Shown here: positions 11,252-23,666 of the stretch, piece after piece
Position numbering within the stretch: the first letter of the stretch is position 1
How the letters are laid out: each line of letters begins with the position of its first letter
Origin: Cylindrodendrum hubeiense
Taxonomy: Eukaryota; Ascomycota; Sordariomycetes; Hypocreales; Nectriaceae
Direction: 5' to 3'
NCBI GenBank assembly: GCA_014621425.1
Contig: JAANBB010000051.1
Coordinates: forward strand, 1-64,000
Length of the DNA stretch: 64,000 nt
Translations under genes and position numbers: made by a program
The notes under the pieces: model-generated
What the model was told of the DNA's origin: nothing
What the model saw: the letters and a program-made list of their open reading frames with translations, nothing else
Database searches by the model: none

Positions 11252-12904
11252 CTAGAGGTTGTATCTAAAAGACTTGTTCTCCCTGTCGGTCAAATCTTCC
11301 AATCCGTGACTCAATTCTGGTGCACCGTACTCTCGGTCGCGGGAAGCATTCTCTCTGGCTAACTTCCAACGCAGGCATAAGGCAACAAAAATGCAGATAA
11401 CAAAGCAGATCATGACGCCAATGAAGCCCTCGTCATAACGAGGAGCATATTTGCTGAGCCTTGATTAGTGTAACTCTCACAAGGTGGTGGTTGGCCTTGT
11501 ACTTACGCGTCAAACATCAGTGGACCGATAATGTTTCCAAGAGAGTATCCAATAAAGGTACCGGCAGCGTACACGGCCTTTTTGGTATATCCTGCAACGT
11601 TGGAGGTGCCCAGTCCAATGCACTGAACCCAAGCCGAGGAAAAGAAGTTCAGAAGATAGAAGCCTGTAATACGGCCTGCCCTATTAGAATTGGGTAGTTT
11701 CCATCTACAAAGCATTAGCGCATGACCTAAAATGAAGACGTCAGCTGCTTACAGTAGAGCGCAGCCCAGGATAACCGGGAGACATGAGCCAGCCACGATA
11801 TAAAGACGGGAACCCGGAACATTGCGACCTAGCATGCCGGAGCCCAGGATACAAATCAGAGCCATCGCCCCGATAGGGATATTGAGCAAAAGAGAGTTGT
11901 AGACACTGAACCCCATGCCGTTGAATATAATGGATCCAAACGAGCTGATTACGCCGGAGCCTGTGGTGGAGACTGTAGACATGATGAGAATGCTCCACAA
12001 ATGATAGTCAAGCAACGCTTCTCTGACTTGGTACATCTTGACGTTCTTGTTTTCCATGCCGGCGTTGTTTTGTCGCACTCGCTCTAGGAGCAATTGGTGC
12101 TCTTCCTCGGAAAAGCCCTTCGCGTGCTGGGGGCTGTCTGGGAAGATCCACCATAGCGACACTCCCCAAATCAGCGTAACTCCACCAGCAAAGAGGTACA
12201 TGTACTGCCAAGAGTTCAGAGATCCACTGGAAATGCTTCCTAGACCGTAGTTGATGGGAGGACTGGACAGGAGAATATTAGTCGATCAAATGGCACAAAT
12301 AGTATTGCATATTGCACACCACTCACCTGATCAGAAGAGATCCTCCACTGAAGGAGTACCACCAGCTTGAGCGTGATACCTGCTCCGAATGGGTGTACCA
12401 TAGCCCAACAACAAGCATGAAGATTGGAGACACACCGGCTTCGATTAGGCCCAATGCAAATCGGTTCGCCAAGAGACCGCCAAATGATGTACAGGCGGCT
12501 GTGCAAAGGGTAATGATGGCCCATATAAGGCAAATGGTGGTACAGACAATTCGTGGGGGATATCTCTGGGCCAGAAGGGAAATGGGGTAGGTGCCAACGA
12601 TGTAACCGATAGAGAAGATGAGAGTAGCCCAGGAATACTTGAGACCATCTTCAAGCCCGAGATCTGTTCGGAGCCCGAAGATGGCCGCCTGACTCATGGT
12701 GGCCTTGTCATAGTACTGGAGTGCATATGTAAAACAAAGCACAGGCATAAGTTTCCAATCAATCTTCCTCAAAAGGCGCTTGTTCGTTGCTTCGTCCAGG
12801 GTAATGAGGTTGCTCGTTTTCGATACATCATCAATGACGACCACGGCTGGCTTGTCATCGGCGACACCAACAAAGTGTGCCTTTTGATCTCCAGGGGAAG
12901 ACAT
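11252..12904 (-). CDS. MFS transporter, anion:cation symporter (Dal5/allantoate permease-like) family
   Basis: Proton-linked uptake of a small organic anion or vitamin across the plasma membrane; the substrate cannot be read from sequence. The exons are 12904-12327, 12262-11753, 11704-11507 and 11453-11252, giving 495 residues with about 12 membrane segments. Family marks are the N-terminal RKIDWKLMPVLCFTYALQYYDKATMSQAA segment split over the first helix, NRFALGLIEAGVSPIFM, WWIFPDSPQ in the central loop, and the C-terminal EDLTDRENKSFRYNL tail typical of Dal5/Tna1 relatives. The ATG at 12904 has the CAAAATG context. It converges on the pectate lyase pseudogene. A role in importing pectin breakdown products is possible but is only suggested by position. 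Confidence 0.88.
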
Positions 12905-14705
12905 TTTGACAGAAATCAGTCCTCGATCGCGCGTAGGACCAGGGACAGGGGACAAGGTAATGATGGGGATCGCAAAGATTTACAGATTAGAATACAGTTT
13001 GCTCAGCGGCACAGTCCCAATTATACTTGTAGCATCTCATCTGAAAGCCCCCGATCACTCAGATGAATGGTACGGGGGATCGTCTGTACCCCAGGTTTCC
13101 CCGCAATCCCAGCCTGTTGATGTGGAGCAGATCGGCCCATCTCCCGATATCACTCAACGACCGATTCCGAGAATCCGCCGAGCTCACTGTTGATTCCGAC
13201 ATTCCGGCCAACCAGATGAGACACATCAGCAAATATTTTACACAAATTCCCGCGTATTCCTATCATCCCCTTCATGCTGTCAATTCTACTAGTCTCTAGG
13301 TATCTAGTCTAGCGGGTGATCTAGTTGGCGGGCTTCGGCTAGCCCAGCTATTTAACCATAAACGCCGCCTTGCTCTACCCGTAGTGGTAGGGCTGGATAG
13401 TGGCCTCTGTACGGAGTAGCCTTCATCAGCACTTCAGCGACAGAATGCAAGTTACTGATGCAGTAATCATGCTCCATCGTCATTGCACTTTTATCCAGCC
13501 GTATGGCGATTCATCACACCCACGTGGGCAAACCTAAGATAGTCAGGGTGCCCCGGCGTCGGAATGTGTTCCGTGATATGGACAAAGGGATATCCTATTG
13601 CAGGCTGAAAGGCGACCCGAACCTCGGCTGGAGTAAGCCCCAAACAACAAAAGACACAAATAGAGTGACTAGCCGATAACAAACAGTTCATAATTGGGAG
13701 ATCGTCACCCAATCTACCGAGCCACTTCCCTATAACCTCTACTCCGAGGCGCCACATCTGCACCCCTCGTTTGCATGACCTGACATGGTTCGGGGAAGGG
13801 TTCCGAGTACGACCGCACCTCTTGACTCAAGGCACTAACGGATCTCACCCATGTAATCCCACCCATACTCCTTGATTGATTGGATTGTTTTACTGCACTC
13901 TGGATACCATTCTCCTTCCAAGGCCAATCGCCACTTCGCGGATTGAATGTCGGCATTTATCATTAAGATCCCAACCATCATAGTTCGCACTTCGGTCATC
14001 CCGAGCCCTAGCGGTTTCTACGAACGTCTCTCTACTTTAGTCTTCCCGTCTCGAATCATTCTCAACTCCTGGAAGCGTTGGGAACCCTCGTAAACTATTG
14101 AACGATAGCTGTGCTCTCGAACAGCTTTCTCGGCCGTTTCATTTTCCATCTTGTGCGCTGCTTCCTCTTTATCCTGGATCTTCTGAGGAACAAAACGGGT
14201 CGCCAACGCTCCAGCTCCCTCGTCGCATATACGAAGTCGCTGTTGGTCTAGGTGATTATGAACTCATTGTCGATTCTTTAACCAAGATTTCTCCCCGTTT
14301 GAGTAAAACTTTCCTTCATCTCATCTTGTTCGTGGCCACTTGAAGTTGTGATTTGGGTGAACACCGACTTATGGGCATCGTTTTTGCACCTACGAGAAAT
14401 ATGTATTCGGAGTTGGAAAGTGGGAAAATATGAAAGGGCAAGGTGTGGATGGGCGATTGTGGCCCGATGTAGCTTTTGCTGCACCCATTGCGATGCATTT
14501 TTATGTTACAAAAAAGAGAAGACGTGATGTATGAGCTGGCTGCAATGATGCCATTCGGCAAAACACAAGATATATTTGACCTTGTAGCATGTGTTCTATC
14601 AATCTAAGAAATCTAACGAATCGTTCAAATATCATCTCACAGCAATATACCCACCATGACCAACCTAACCGAGCCCCATTTTGTATTTACAACGCAGTCT
14701 ATAAT
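12905..14705. other. Intergenic, no supported gene
   Basis: Contains the promoter of the Dal5-like transporter at its left and the terminator of the sugar porter at its right. One lone TCGGCCG (14130-14136) lacks the CCGA partner seen in the cluster promoters. A 62-codon minus-strand frame at 14018-14206 encodes a charged, helix-prone peptide (many Glu, Lys and Arg), but it has no homologue I know and is not called. Confidence 0.5.
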
Positions 14706-16645
14706 TCATGTAAGAGAAACCCTCCCCCCAGACTTCCTAGAAGCCATTTTACCATCGGGGCTATCTGGTCGGCCCTCAATAGACTCTCCGGTATGGAGCC
14801 ATTCCTCAGCAGCAGAGCCTTCGAAAAGAGCATCCACTTCCTCCAAAGTCCTGCCTTGAGTGTCCGGGAAAAGCCACCAGATGACAGGGAACATGGGGGC
14901 GACCCAGGCTGCGCATATGATAAAGAACTCCCATGGGATATGCTCAATGGCGAGAGGAACGGTGAATGCCATCATGGTTGCAAACAGGTATCCAATGGCT
15001 TGACTGACAGCAATTCCGCGGGCTCGCTGGCTATACTTGAGAATCTCAGAGGGAAAAGAAAAGGCCAGAATAATCCTACATAAAAAGGTTAGCCCATTGT
15101 CAATATGCTCTCGACAATCCCCAAATTCCTCATACGTACCATGAAGAGAATGATGCAGCCTGGAAAAGGAAACAAACAGCGACAGCACTCATGCTATACC
15201 CATGATGGCCGGTAGCCTCGGAACGGTTCTGCAGGATGGCCATGAGAATGAATCCGATGCACAACACTGGCGTAGACCACACTGTTTATAATTGTTAGCA
15301 TATTTTCTAGTGATTGACCCAATGATGACCTGGAGAAACGTACACATCATCGGCCTGGCGCCAAACTTCTCAATCATAAAGATGCCGAGAATAGTAGCGC
15401 ACGCGGCCCATGCACTGTTACCAATGCCAATTTTGAGCAGGAGCTTCTTATCGGTAACGCCAGCGCTCACAAGAACGAGAGAAAAGAATGCTCTAGAGTG
15501 TTGTCAGCGAAAGAGATACTTTGCTTGATAAGGACTGTTGGATTCATACTGCATGAAGTTGGATCCGTTGGTCTGGTAGAAGATTTGAGTCAAGACTGCA
15601 ATGGAAAAGCGACGGAAGTTGGATGCTGCTCAATGTCGTTAATGCTGTTCGATATACAACTGATTTCACGGCGACATACCAGGCTTGAAGAGGGGCACCC
15701 AAGCATTGCTGGTTTCAGTTTCATGCTCGTGCCTCAGCGTGTTCTTGATCTGGTCAAATTCGATGATGGTGTCGATGTCATCTGCGCTGGTGCCACGAAG
15801 CTTTACCAGGACATCGAAAGCCTACAAGCACGTCAATAGGGTGCAGGTTAAGAGGGCCGGATGGTATATCTGACCTCGCCCATTCGGTCATTTGACACCA
15901 AGTATCTAATGCTTTCGGGTGAAAATATCAGGGCAATAAGCGATACAAGCGGCCCGATTATCTCGCCCTGTTGGTGATCGGTTAGCAAATATGCATCAAG
16001 TTGAGGGGCTGGAGATTGTACCAGAAGACCGCCTCTCCAAGACCACTCGGAGTCGTAATCCCAGATGTACAGGAAGACGATTCCACCACACATGCCTACA
16101 ATTGGCAGCGATCCCAGCATACTATTGGTAATGATACGCCGTTGGTTGGCAGAGGCTATTTCCATGAGCCAGGGAGCGCCACCGGCAGCAGTGAAGATGA
16201 AGGATGCGCCAATGAAGAACCTCCCGGCTAAGAGCTGACCAACTATGCGGGTGTTAGTGTCGCATCCAACGCGATGGAGGCGCATATACTAACTCTCTTG
16301 CGCAGAAGCCTGCAGAGCTGCGCCCACGAGAGCGATGACTGAGCCCACCATCATGCCTCTGCGGCGGCCATATTTATCCATGACCAACCCAGAAAAGGGC
16401 ATGGCAGCGATGGAACCGATGTTGACGATTGCAACAATCAGTCCAGTCCACTTAGAGTTGAGAGAGAAGTCTTGCGATGAGGTTAGGAACGCTTCGGTAT
16501 ATCAGCGGCGGGGAGTTGGCGCGAACTCACAGGTCTGAAAGGCCTCGAGAATGTTGAGACTATTGATCATAGCCGCATCGTATGAGAAGTTGGCTATTCC
16601 TGCAACGCAGGCCACCATGGCAACTATCAACGGCACGCTTATCAT
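14706..16645 (-). CDS. MFS sugar-porter-family transporter
   Basis: Plasma-membrane symporter of the hexose/lactose-permease type. Nine exons: 16645-16531, 16470-16294, 16242-16022, 15967-15875, 15821-15680, 15625-15550, 15492-15344, 15281-15140 and 15075-14706, making 494 residues. Sugar-porter marks are MDKYGRRRGMMVGS between helices 2 and 3, GRFFIGASFIF in helix 4, PESIRYLVSNDRMGEA at the end of the first half, and WWLFPDTQGRTLEEVDALF near the C-terminus. The N-terminus is short before helix 1, so a further upstream exon cannot be excluded. Its promoter faces that of the serine hydrolase at 17941, and the shared 1.3 kb carries two copies of the composite element found at the other cluster genes. 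Export of a cluster product is as plausible as uptake of a sugar. Confidence 0.9.
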
Positions 16646-17208
16646 TTTGCTGGTGAGAGTGAGTTTGAATCAGGATGGGGAGAAGAGATTGGGCGCTGTC
16701 GCGTGCACTGCAATTAATTGCGTTGGAAATGCGCAGTGCAGACTGTATGCATCTCTTGAGGTGGTCTGACGTGAAGCCGTGACGAGGCCAGATATGTGTG
16801 GTGATGTGAAATCTCAATTGAGTTGAGGGTCAAGTGAAGAAGCGCAAAATCAGCATCAACGCGGCGACAACGATGTGTCTGCTACGCACTGGGCTCAACT
16901 CGGGGCATGCGACTCTTAGTTCCTATCTCTCTGGCGAGTCATATTGCGGAGTCGCTGCTACCTACGGGCGAGAAGGGTATCTGCTGGCGCCTCGCTGCGT
17001 CAGCTGCGAAGACAGGCCTGAAGTGGTGATGGTGGTGTTTGCCCCTGTTTATGGAAACTCCGCGGACTTTGGGCAGGGACACTGACTGGCAACTCACTCG
17101 CTGGCCTCCTCGCTCGCTAGCCCTCACAAGCCCTGTCGAGAAATTAACGGGGCTGGGGCAGGGATCTGGTTCATGTGCGATAGGGGCTTGCCTGGACGAC
17201 GGCCGCAA

Positions 17209-17225
17209 TCGGCCGAAGAATCCGA
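17209..17225 (+). promoter_or_regulatory. Composite element TCGGCCG-N5-TCCGA
   Basis: TCGGCCG at 17209-17215, spacer AAGAA, then TCCGA at 17221-17225. CGG/CCG half-sites are what Zn2Cys6 dimers bind. It is the same arrangement as in three other intergenic regions of this gene block. Confidence 0.5.
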
Positions 17226-17790
17226 GAATAGCGTCTGCGCTATGGCGCGATGCTATTGGCTAGTACGTTCCGGCCAAGCCTTGCGCCTCTCTGAGCGCTA
17301 TCCATGACGAGGCGAAGTCGGTTGATTGATCAGTTGGCGGTGCGTGGCGGTTTGGGGGAGATTTCTTCAAGATCCAAGGCCCAGTTAGCTGATTCTCTCC
17401 AGGCACGGTGGTAAGCCACCGCTCAGAGACTGTAGATAGTATTGACGGGGAAACAACGCGACGTTGTGGGCGCCGATTCATGGCCGAGAAACCCGTGGCA
17501 ATGAGCAGGAATGACGGCGATGGCCTGGCGGAGTCAATCAAACAAGCGGAACTGCGGCACAGATCCAAGCAGTGATCTGTAAGGAAGCGAATCCACGAAA
17601 TGACAAACGTCGAACAAGGGCTCTCGGGAGACGCATTGCAACACTATGCCGCGGGATTGGTAGGTGTGCGCTTCTTTCGCAGATGAATGTGGGAGACATT
17701 TGCCACGTAATAAATTCAACATGGTCGCGGATAGAACACAATGTCGAACCGGAAAATACGCTCTATGAGTTGACAGTTTGAACAAGTCCT

Positions 17791-17806
17791 TCGGCCGAAG
17801 AGCCGA
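17791..17806 (+). promoter_or_regulatory. Composite element TCGGCCG-N4-GCCGA
   Basis: TCGGCCG at 17791-17797 inside the perfect palindrome CTTCGGCCGAAG (17789-17800), then GCCGA at 17802-17806. The element ends 134 bp upstream of the serine hydrolase ATG, a typical activator distance. Confidence 0.55.
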
Positions 17807-17940
17807 AGTGGGACTCGACAACATTGCCAACCTTGCATCAGAGCAAAACCACAAAGTTCATCACTCTGTCACTACTCGGTCACCTCCAGGAATTGAGATT
17901 CGAACATAACTCTCGTACCGTGTCGATCTCGCCATTCACA

Positions 17941-19278
17941 ATGCCTCCCAAGTTCGAAGCGTTGCATAAGTCGCTCACCGAAGACCCGGAAAAGGGCCTT
18001 CCTGGAGTCGTACTGGCAGTATTTAACAAAGATGGTACGTGTTGCGTGAATGGTTGCTCTTGTTTGTAGGAACTTCAAATTCTAAGTGAGCTTTGCAGGA
18101 ATAAAATACTCTCAAGCAGCTGGCCGCAGGAAAGCCGATTCAAACGATGCGATCGACTTAGACAGCACCTTCTGGGGCTTCTCGTGCACCAAATTGTTGA
18201 CGACTATTTGTGCATTGCAATGCGTCGACGACGGCCTCATCGGACTCGATGACCCTGTCACTACACTACTTCCAGAACTATCCGACGCGCAGATCATATC
18301 CTCGAGTAGCGACCAGCCTTTTACACTCACCCCAGCCAAGAACGCCATCACTCTTCGCCACCTCCTTACCCACACGAGCGGGTTGACATATGATGCCATG
18401 AACCCGCTCTTGGTTGCATGGCGCAAATCAAGGGGAGAACCACCCCTGGTCATGAGCGGAAAGGTCGTTGAAGCCTATTCGTTGCCTCTTCTATTCGAGC
18501 CAGGAACCAGCTGGGTGTATGGGTCAAGTCTGGATTGGGCGGGCCTGGTGGTGGCAAGACTGCATGGCAACGTCAAGCTGAGCGAATACATGGAAACCCA
18601 CCTGTTTCAACGTCTAGGGTTGAAGAGATCGACCTTTCATCTCTCCGAGCGATCCGACATCAAGGAAAACTTGGCCCAGATGTTTTCCAGGACCAAAGAC
18701 GGGACATTGGTGCCGATTCCATCGCCGTATCCTGAAGATGCCCGAGACGCGAGTGGTGGTATGGGCATCGTTACTAGCTCTTCAGACTTTATAGAGATTC
18801 TACGGGACTTACTCAAGGACGAGCCGCTACTCCTGAAGAAGGAGACCGTTTCGGCCATGTTTACCCCCCAGTTTGCCACTGGCACTCCTCAATACCGCGG
18901 CCTTGTTGCCCAGGAGGTAAGTTAACATTCCCTGACTCGTCCTATGGGTTCCCTTGTGTGCTCCCCGTGCCGATATGCTGACCAGGATGTCAGGGCATGC
19001 ATAAGCATCTGACGGGAGACACCAGCGGAGCCCCGGCAATTGCGTTTGGACTGGGTGGCCTGGTAGTTCTCGACGGGGGCGTCCCCAATCTACCCGAGAA
19101 TACGTTGGCATGGAATGGGATGCCAAACATTGGCTGGTTCATAAACCGAGACCGGCGTTATGGAGCGATTTATGTGAGCCAGGTCCTTCCCCCGGCAGAT
19201 CCCAAAAGCGTTGCATTGCTGGGCCAATTCTGGACAGAGATCCCCAAACCAGAGACCCTTACGAGCTTGGGGTTGTGA
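17941..19278 (+). CDS. Serine hydrolase/transesterase of the class C beta-lactamase (EstB/LovD-like) family
   Basis: Three exons, 17941-18034, 18099-18916 and 18994-19278, encode 398 residues, matching the usual size of fungal beta-lactamase-fold esterases and acyltransferases. The nucleophile motif SxxK is SCTKLL, in the context TFWGFSCTKLLTTICALQ; the YxN-type motif is YGSSLDW, and LLTHTSGL is the conserved helix between them. A C-terminal glycine-rich strand (FGLGGLVVLDGG) and NIGWFINRDRR follow. There is no signal peptide, so it acts inside the cell. The family includes LovD, which transfers acyl groups in lovastatin synthesis, as well as simple esterases; sequence alone does not decide. 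It lies between the transporter and the Zn2Cys6 regulator of the proposed cluster. Confidence 0.92.
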
Positions 19279-20769
19279 TAGGATGTTATTATTAGAAAAT
19301 AACATGTAGCATGCATGCGAGTTCCACAATTGCCACTCGGTCTGTGCTTCCTGCTGCAACACATGGCCATCGGAGGACCCTCTAGGGTAAGGTCCGCGAT
19401 GCATCTCGATCCTTGGTATGGAGAGCCCCTGCTGCATTCCTTCAGAACCTCGTTGATCTGACGTGATCGATGCACTTCGGCCCGCGCCGTAGAGGTCAAG
19501 AGGGTCTTGACTCATGCTGGTGTGATGTTTTTCCGTCCTTCAATTGCCATCATGCTGATATCTGAGGTGCGTTACGATGGCTGTGAAAACTAGTGGAGCA
19601 TTTGATGCATCCCCGGAGCGGCTGGGCCCGTAAGGAGGCCATAGCACTCACAGGAAGGGCCATGCCGTCGTGACGTGGAGCAGTATTCGTATCCAGACAG
19701 GCAGGATTGCATCCGAGAGGCTGTCGTAAGCCCTTTATGCCCGTGTTGGAGGATATGATTACGTCTTGCGTACGCTGAAATGTGACAGTCGCCAGGGACG
19801 GGGACGGGAAAGTTAACGACTGACGTAGCCTCTACGTAAAGATCCATTTTGTTGGGCTGCGGGACTGGTCTGCACGCGTACTGCGTACACGCGATCGCCG
19901 AGATCTGCACGTATTCTCTCGATTGAACGTGCGCCTTTACCAGGGTCTTCCGTGTTTGACTTCTGCAGCGCAGAGCCAAGCATCAGGCATGAATTAGTAA
20001 CATGGAGATGCGGCCCCCGGCAACTGGACCGTCGTTGCCGCGTACTGTCAGGACCGTCCGGCGCCGTGTGCATGTGGATGCATGCTGAATCCATGGCTCC
20101 GACCAATTATTGGGTGGGTATTATCCGTCGGAGTTACAAAGAGGACGGGGTTAGGGCGTTTCCCCCGGCATCACCATGGCTCCCGCTAAACCGCACTGAT
20201 CCCAGCTCGCCACTGGCACAGCTCTTATCTCTGTAGCGTGGAGCGACACTAAATGTCTGGGGATTTCCAGGGATGCCAGCATGAAGTCGCGTTGATCAGA
20301 GGCGGGGGAAATGCCAACGGAGTACAGTAGATGATGGTTATGAGCTTTAACATGATAAATTCGTCTCTTCCGGCTGTCTTTCTACCAACATCCCAGGGAT
20401 CCGGGATCCCAGTCCCGAGTGTGTGGGACTTATCGAAGCTGGGGATAAGCAAGCCCAAGCAAGCCCAAGCAAGCAGCCTCGCTATCTCCAGGCACCTCGC
20501 CCCCATCACAGATATCCCCGCCCTCGAGAGATAGCCGACACGTGGACGCCGACGCCGACGCTGTTAGCTATCTTACCTACCATCCCGCGTGCCCTGCCAG
20601 ATATCGATTTCTTTGTTTCTTGCGACACAACGTGGATACCGAGCCTCCAAGCAGCGAATGTTAGACATTGACACAGCCCAATTGTATGCAATCGACCCGT
20701 ATCCATCACCTCACGTAGATTGCTGCCAAACACACGCATCCCGGCCAGCCGGAGAGTATACTGTCCATC
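19279..20769. other. Intergenic upstream of the Zn2Cys6 regulator
   Basis: 1.5 kb with no supported gene. It includes the regulator's promoter and leader. A short direct repeat of AAGCCCAAGC occurs around 20451-20470. I did not find the composite TCGGCCG/TCCGA element here, so autoregulation through that element is not indicated. Confidence 0.5.
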
Positions 20770-23439
20770 ATGGACCAGCCACGCGACCCCCGGCGCTCAT
20801 TCTCACGGTCATCGAATCGCGACGCCCCCGGAGACACAATCATCGTCAGTCCAACCCCGAGCAGCTTTCAATCTGCCGAACAGGGCCAACTGCCGCAGGA
20901 GCAATCGCAGCCACAGACCCAGACACGCCAACAACGGCGAGTGTGCAACACATGCCGGCGTCGCAAAGTCGGATGCGACAAGAAGCAGCCGTGCCAAAAC
21001 TGCAAGCGATCTAATACCGAGTGTGTCTACCCGCCTGATCGAGCGTCCAGCACCGTCTCTTTGGAAAGCAGCCAGATATGGGAACAACTGCGCCGTCTCG
21101 AACCTCTCATCAAAACCTTGACTGACCGGGTACCCCCCGAGACTGTTTCCACATCGTCGGCAGCTTCAGCACCAGCCGCTCTCGCTTTGAGCCTAGCATC
21201 GCCCTCGGCCATCATCGCTCCTTCAACTACCCCAAATGTCGACAGGATCCCTACCATTTCGGAGCCACCACAGCGGGCTGCAACGGAAAATGAAGCTGGG
21301 AAAGCGCCTGCGTTTCATGAAACTCAACAGAGGTTTCCAGTAACAGGCTCGGAGACGCCTGGATTCATTCACCAGCACAACTCGGATGACACGACTATGT
21401 TGAGTGGCCGTGCCAGCTTGGATTTGACATCGGGTATTTCTCCGCTCAACTCCGACTCGCCGTCAAGTAGCGTGGCCACCACATGGTCACCCTACGGGAG
21501 CAATACCGGAATTTTAGTCAAAGACGATGGTAGGCGGAGATATGTCAGCGGTAGATTTTGGGAGACTCTTCATGATACAGTGAGTTCTGAGCCCTGCACT
21601 GCAACGTCCAAAGATGACCATTCTGACTTGCATTACTATAGGATCACGTCCAGGATCAATTGTCCGACGGCTCCGACTACGAGGATGACCCACCATCGCC
21701 TCCTCCAGACTCTTCTTTCCAATACTCGTTAATATTCGGCTCAACCATTTCCTCTTCTCCGCTCATGAATGCGCATCTCCCAGAACCAAAGCGAGTTCTG
21801 GCATGGCAAATATTTAAAGAGAATGTCCATCCGTTGATGACAGTGCTTCATGTCCCTACTGTCGAACCAGTGGTATTAAAAGCTGCACAAGACATAGGCA
21901 ATATCTCACCATCAGTAGAAACACTGATGTTTATCGTTTACTTTGCCGCAGTTGCGAGTGTCTCCGAAGATTCCTGCCGCCAATTATTCGGAGACACCCA
22001 GCAGAAGCTCCTCCAGAGTTTACGGCGCAGCGCTGAGGAGTCATTCTCTCGCGCTGGTCTGATGGAGACTGAAGACATCGTTTTACTACAGTCATTCGTG
22101 ATATTTATTGCAGTCCTTCGTTCACAAGATCCGGCTCGCTCGTGGAACCTGACTGGTCTCGCTCTCAGGCTCGTGCAATCCCTAGGGATGCATCGGGACG
22201 GAAGCCAATTCCAACTGAGTATATTCGAAGCTGAGATGCGTCGGAGGATTTGGTGGGGTCTTTGTGGCCTAGATGTCCCTGCATCAGAGGACCACTCTTG
22301 TGCTTCTGGCATGTAAGTAATCTAGCTGTGGCTCCTCACGCGTGTCAAAGCGCTGCTAACCAATTCGCCTACAGCTTAGAACTCAGCAGTTCCGACGCCA
22401 GGCCGCCACTTAATGTAGACGACAATGAGCTATACCCTGAAATGACCGACTATCCGACGGAATCCGGCGGCATGAGCGACGTATGCTTCTTCGTCATCCG
22501 AGCGTTGGTCACGGACATTTGGCGTACCATGTACGACACTCGCAGAACAGATCCCGACACTGGGAAAAGCTTCGCATCCATGACCATCGCCGAGAAAGAG
22601 AGGTGGGTGGACCAGCAACACAAGAAAATCAGGCTACGGTTCTTTGGGTCGGGCCAGGTTGTAGAGCCGCTTCACATAGTAAGAGCTCGTCCTTTCTTAT
22701 TCCTCAATGGTGTACTAATCCTGGATAGTTTTCCGCCCATTATGTAGAGGCTATCTTCTGCAACCTGCGCTTGTTCGTTTACGAAGCACTTCGTTCCGAC
22801 GGAGCTCTAGTTCAAGAGCAGCGTCGCCTGTTGTTCAACGACGCTCTAGACTGCATGACACATTCGCACTGCATGCGAGCCGATGCGCGATACAACAAAT
22901 GGACATGGCTATCCAACACCTTCAACGAATGGTACTCTGTCGCAGTCGTTCTAACTGAGCTGTCCGACCGACCGTTTGCAAAGAACAGAGAGAAAGCTTG
23001 GCGTCTTGTGGAGCAGTTCACACTATATCGCTGGGAGTCACCCAGACACCGCCATGTGCACCAGTGGCGAAGTGTGATGAAGGGCATAGAGAAGGCACGG
23101 AGGAGGAGGAAGCAGGTCAAGCGCATGCAAGCTGGTTCTGCCTCTCAATTCGGGCTCATTTCAACTCGCACCGCGAATACTTTATCACGACAGCCACCAC
23201 TGGCAAAGCTTCCGGAGGCTACAGAGAGATTTCCACGGGAGGAGACCTCTGGAAAAAGTCAGCAGTCATCAAATATGAATGCCGACGGCCACAGCATGGA
23301 CTTTTCACATCAGCCGGGCGCAAGAAGTCCGGATGCAACTGACCTGGACCTACCCTTCGACTTTGGTCTCGTGGACTCTCAGCTGGCATTTGACTGGAAT
23401 ATATTCAACACTCCACGGATGGATGACTCGACCTCATGA
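20770..23439 (+). CDS. Zn2Cys6 transcription factor with fungal-specific middle homology region
   Basis: Nuclear DNA-binding regulator. Four exons, 20770-21579, 21642-22312, 22375-22678 and 22729-23439, give 831 residues. The binuclear zinc cluster is complete: Cys59, 62, 69, 75, 78 and 85 (C-x2-C-x6-C-x5-C-x2-C-x6-C) in VCNTCRRRKVGCDKKQPC. A Ser/Thr/Pro-rich stretch follows. The regulatory domain is recognised by FKENVHPLMTVLHVPT, LARSLGMH-type LVQSLGMHRDGS and EAEMRRRIWWGLCGLD. The C-terminus is acidic and could activate transcription. It lies between the serine hydrolase and the amidohydrolase, inside the group whose promoters share CGG/CCG elements, so it is the natural candidate for their pathway-specific regulator; that link is inferred. 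Confidence 0.94.
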
Positions 23440-23666
23440 GTTTTGGAATTGGAACTCATTACATGGCAAGAACTTATGGCATATGTGTATAGATATTAAA
23501 CCCCTCTTTTGTGGTCTTGAGTAGCACAAGTGCCATTTATTTGGTGCCTTCAAAATTAAAACAATGAAGATCACTATGGTATACAATACATGGTATATAT
23601 GTCTGAAGCTCTCAACCTAGATACATCATGCTCCACCATCCAATATATAGAATGCCATCTCACCGA

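Larger units (their letters stand above)
16646..17940. promoter_or_regulatory. Divergent promoter region: sugar porter / serine hydrolase
   Basis: 1.3 kb between two divergently transcribed genes with no gene of its own. It holds the composite element at 17209-17225 and again at 17791-17806, the second about 135 bp before the hydrolase ATG. Confidence 0.6.

Noticed and set aside
14130..14136. TCGGCCG site upstream of the Dal5-like transporter
   Set aside because: Lacks the CCGA partner and lies 1.2 kb from the nearest start, so it was not counted as a cluster element.
14018..14206. Charged 62-codon minus-strand frame
   Set aside because: Helix-prone composition but no homologue known to me and no supporting gene structure.
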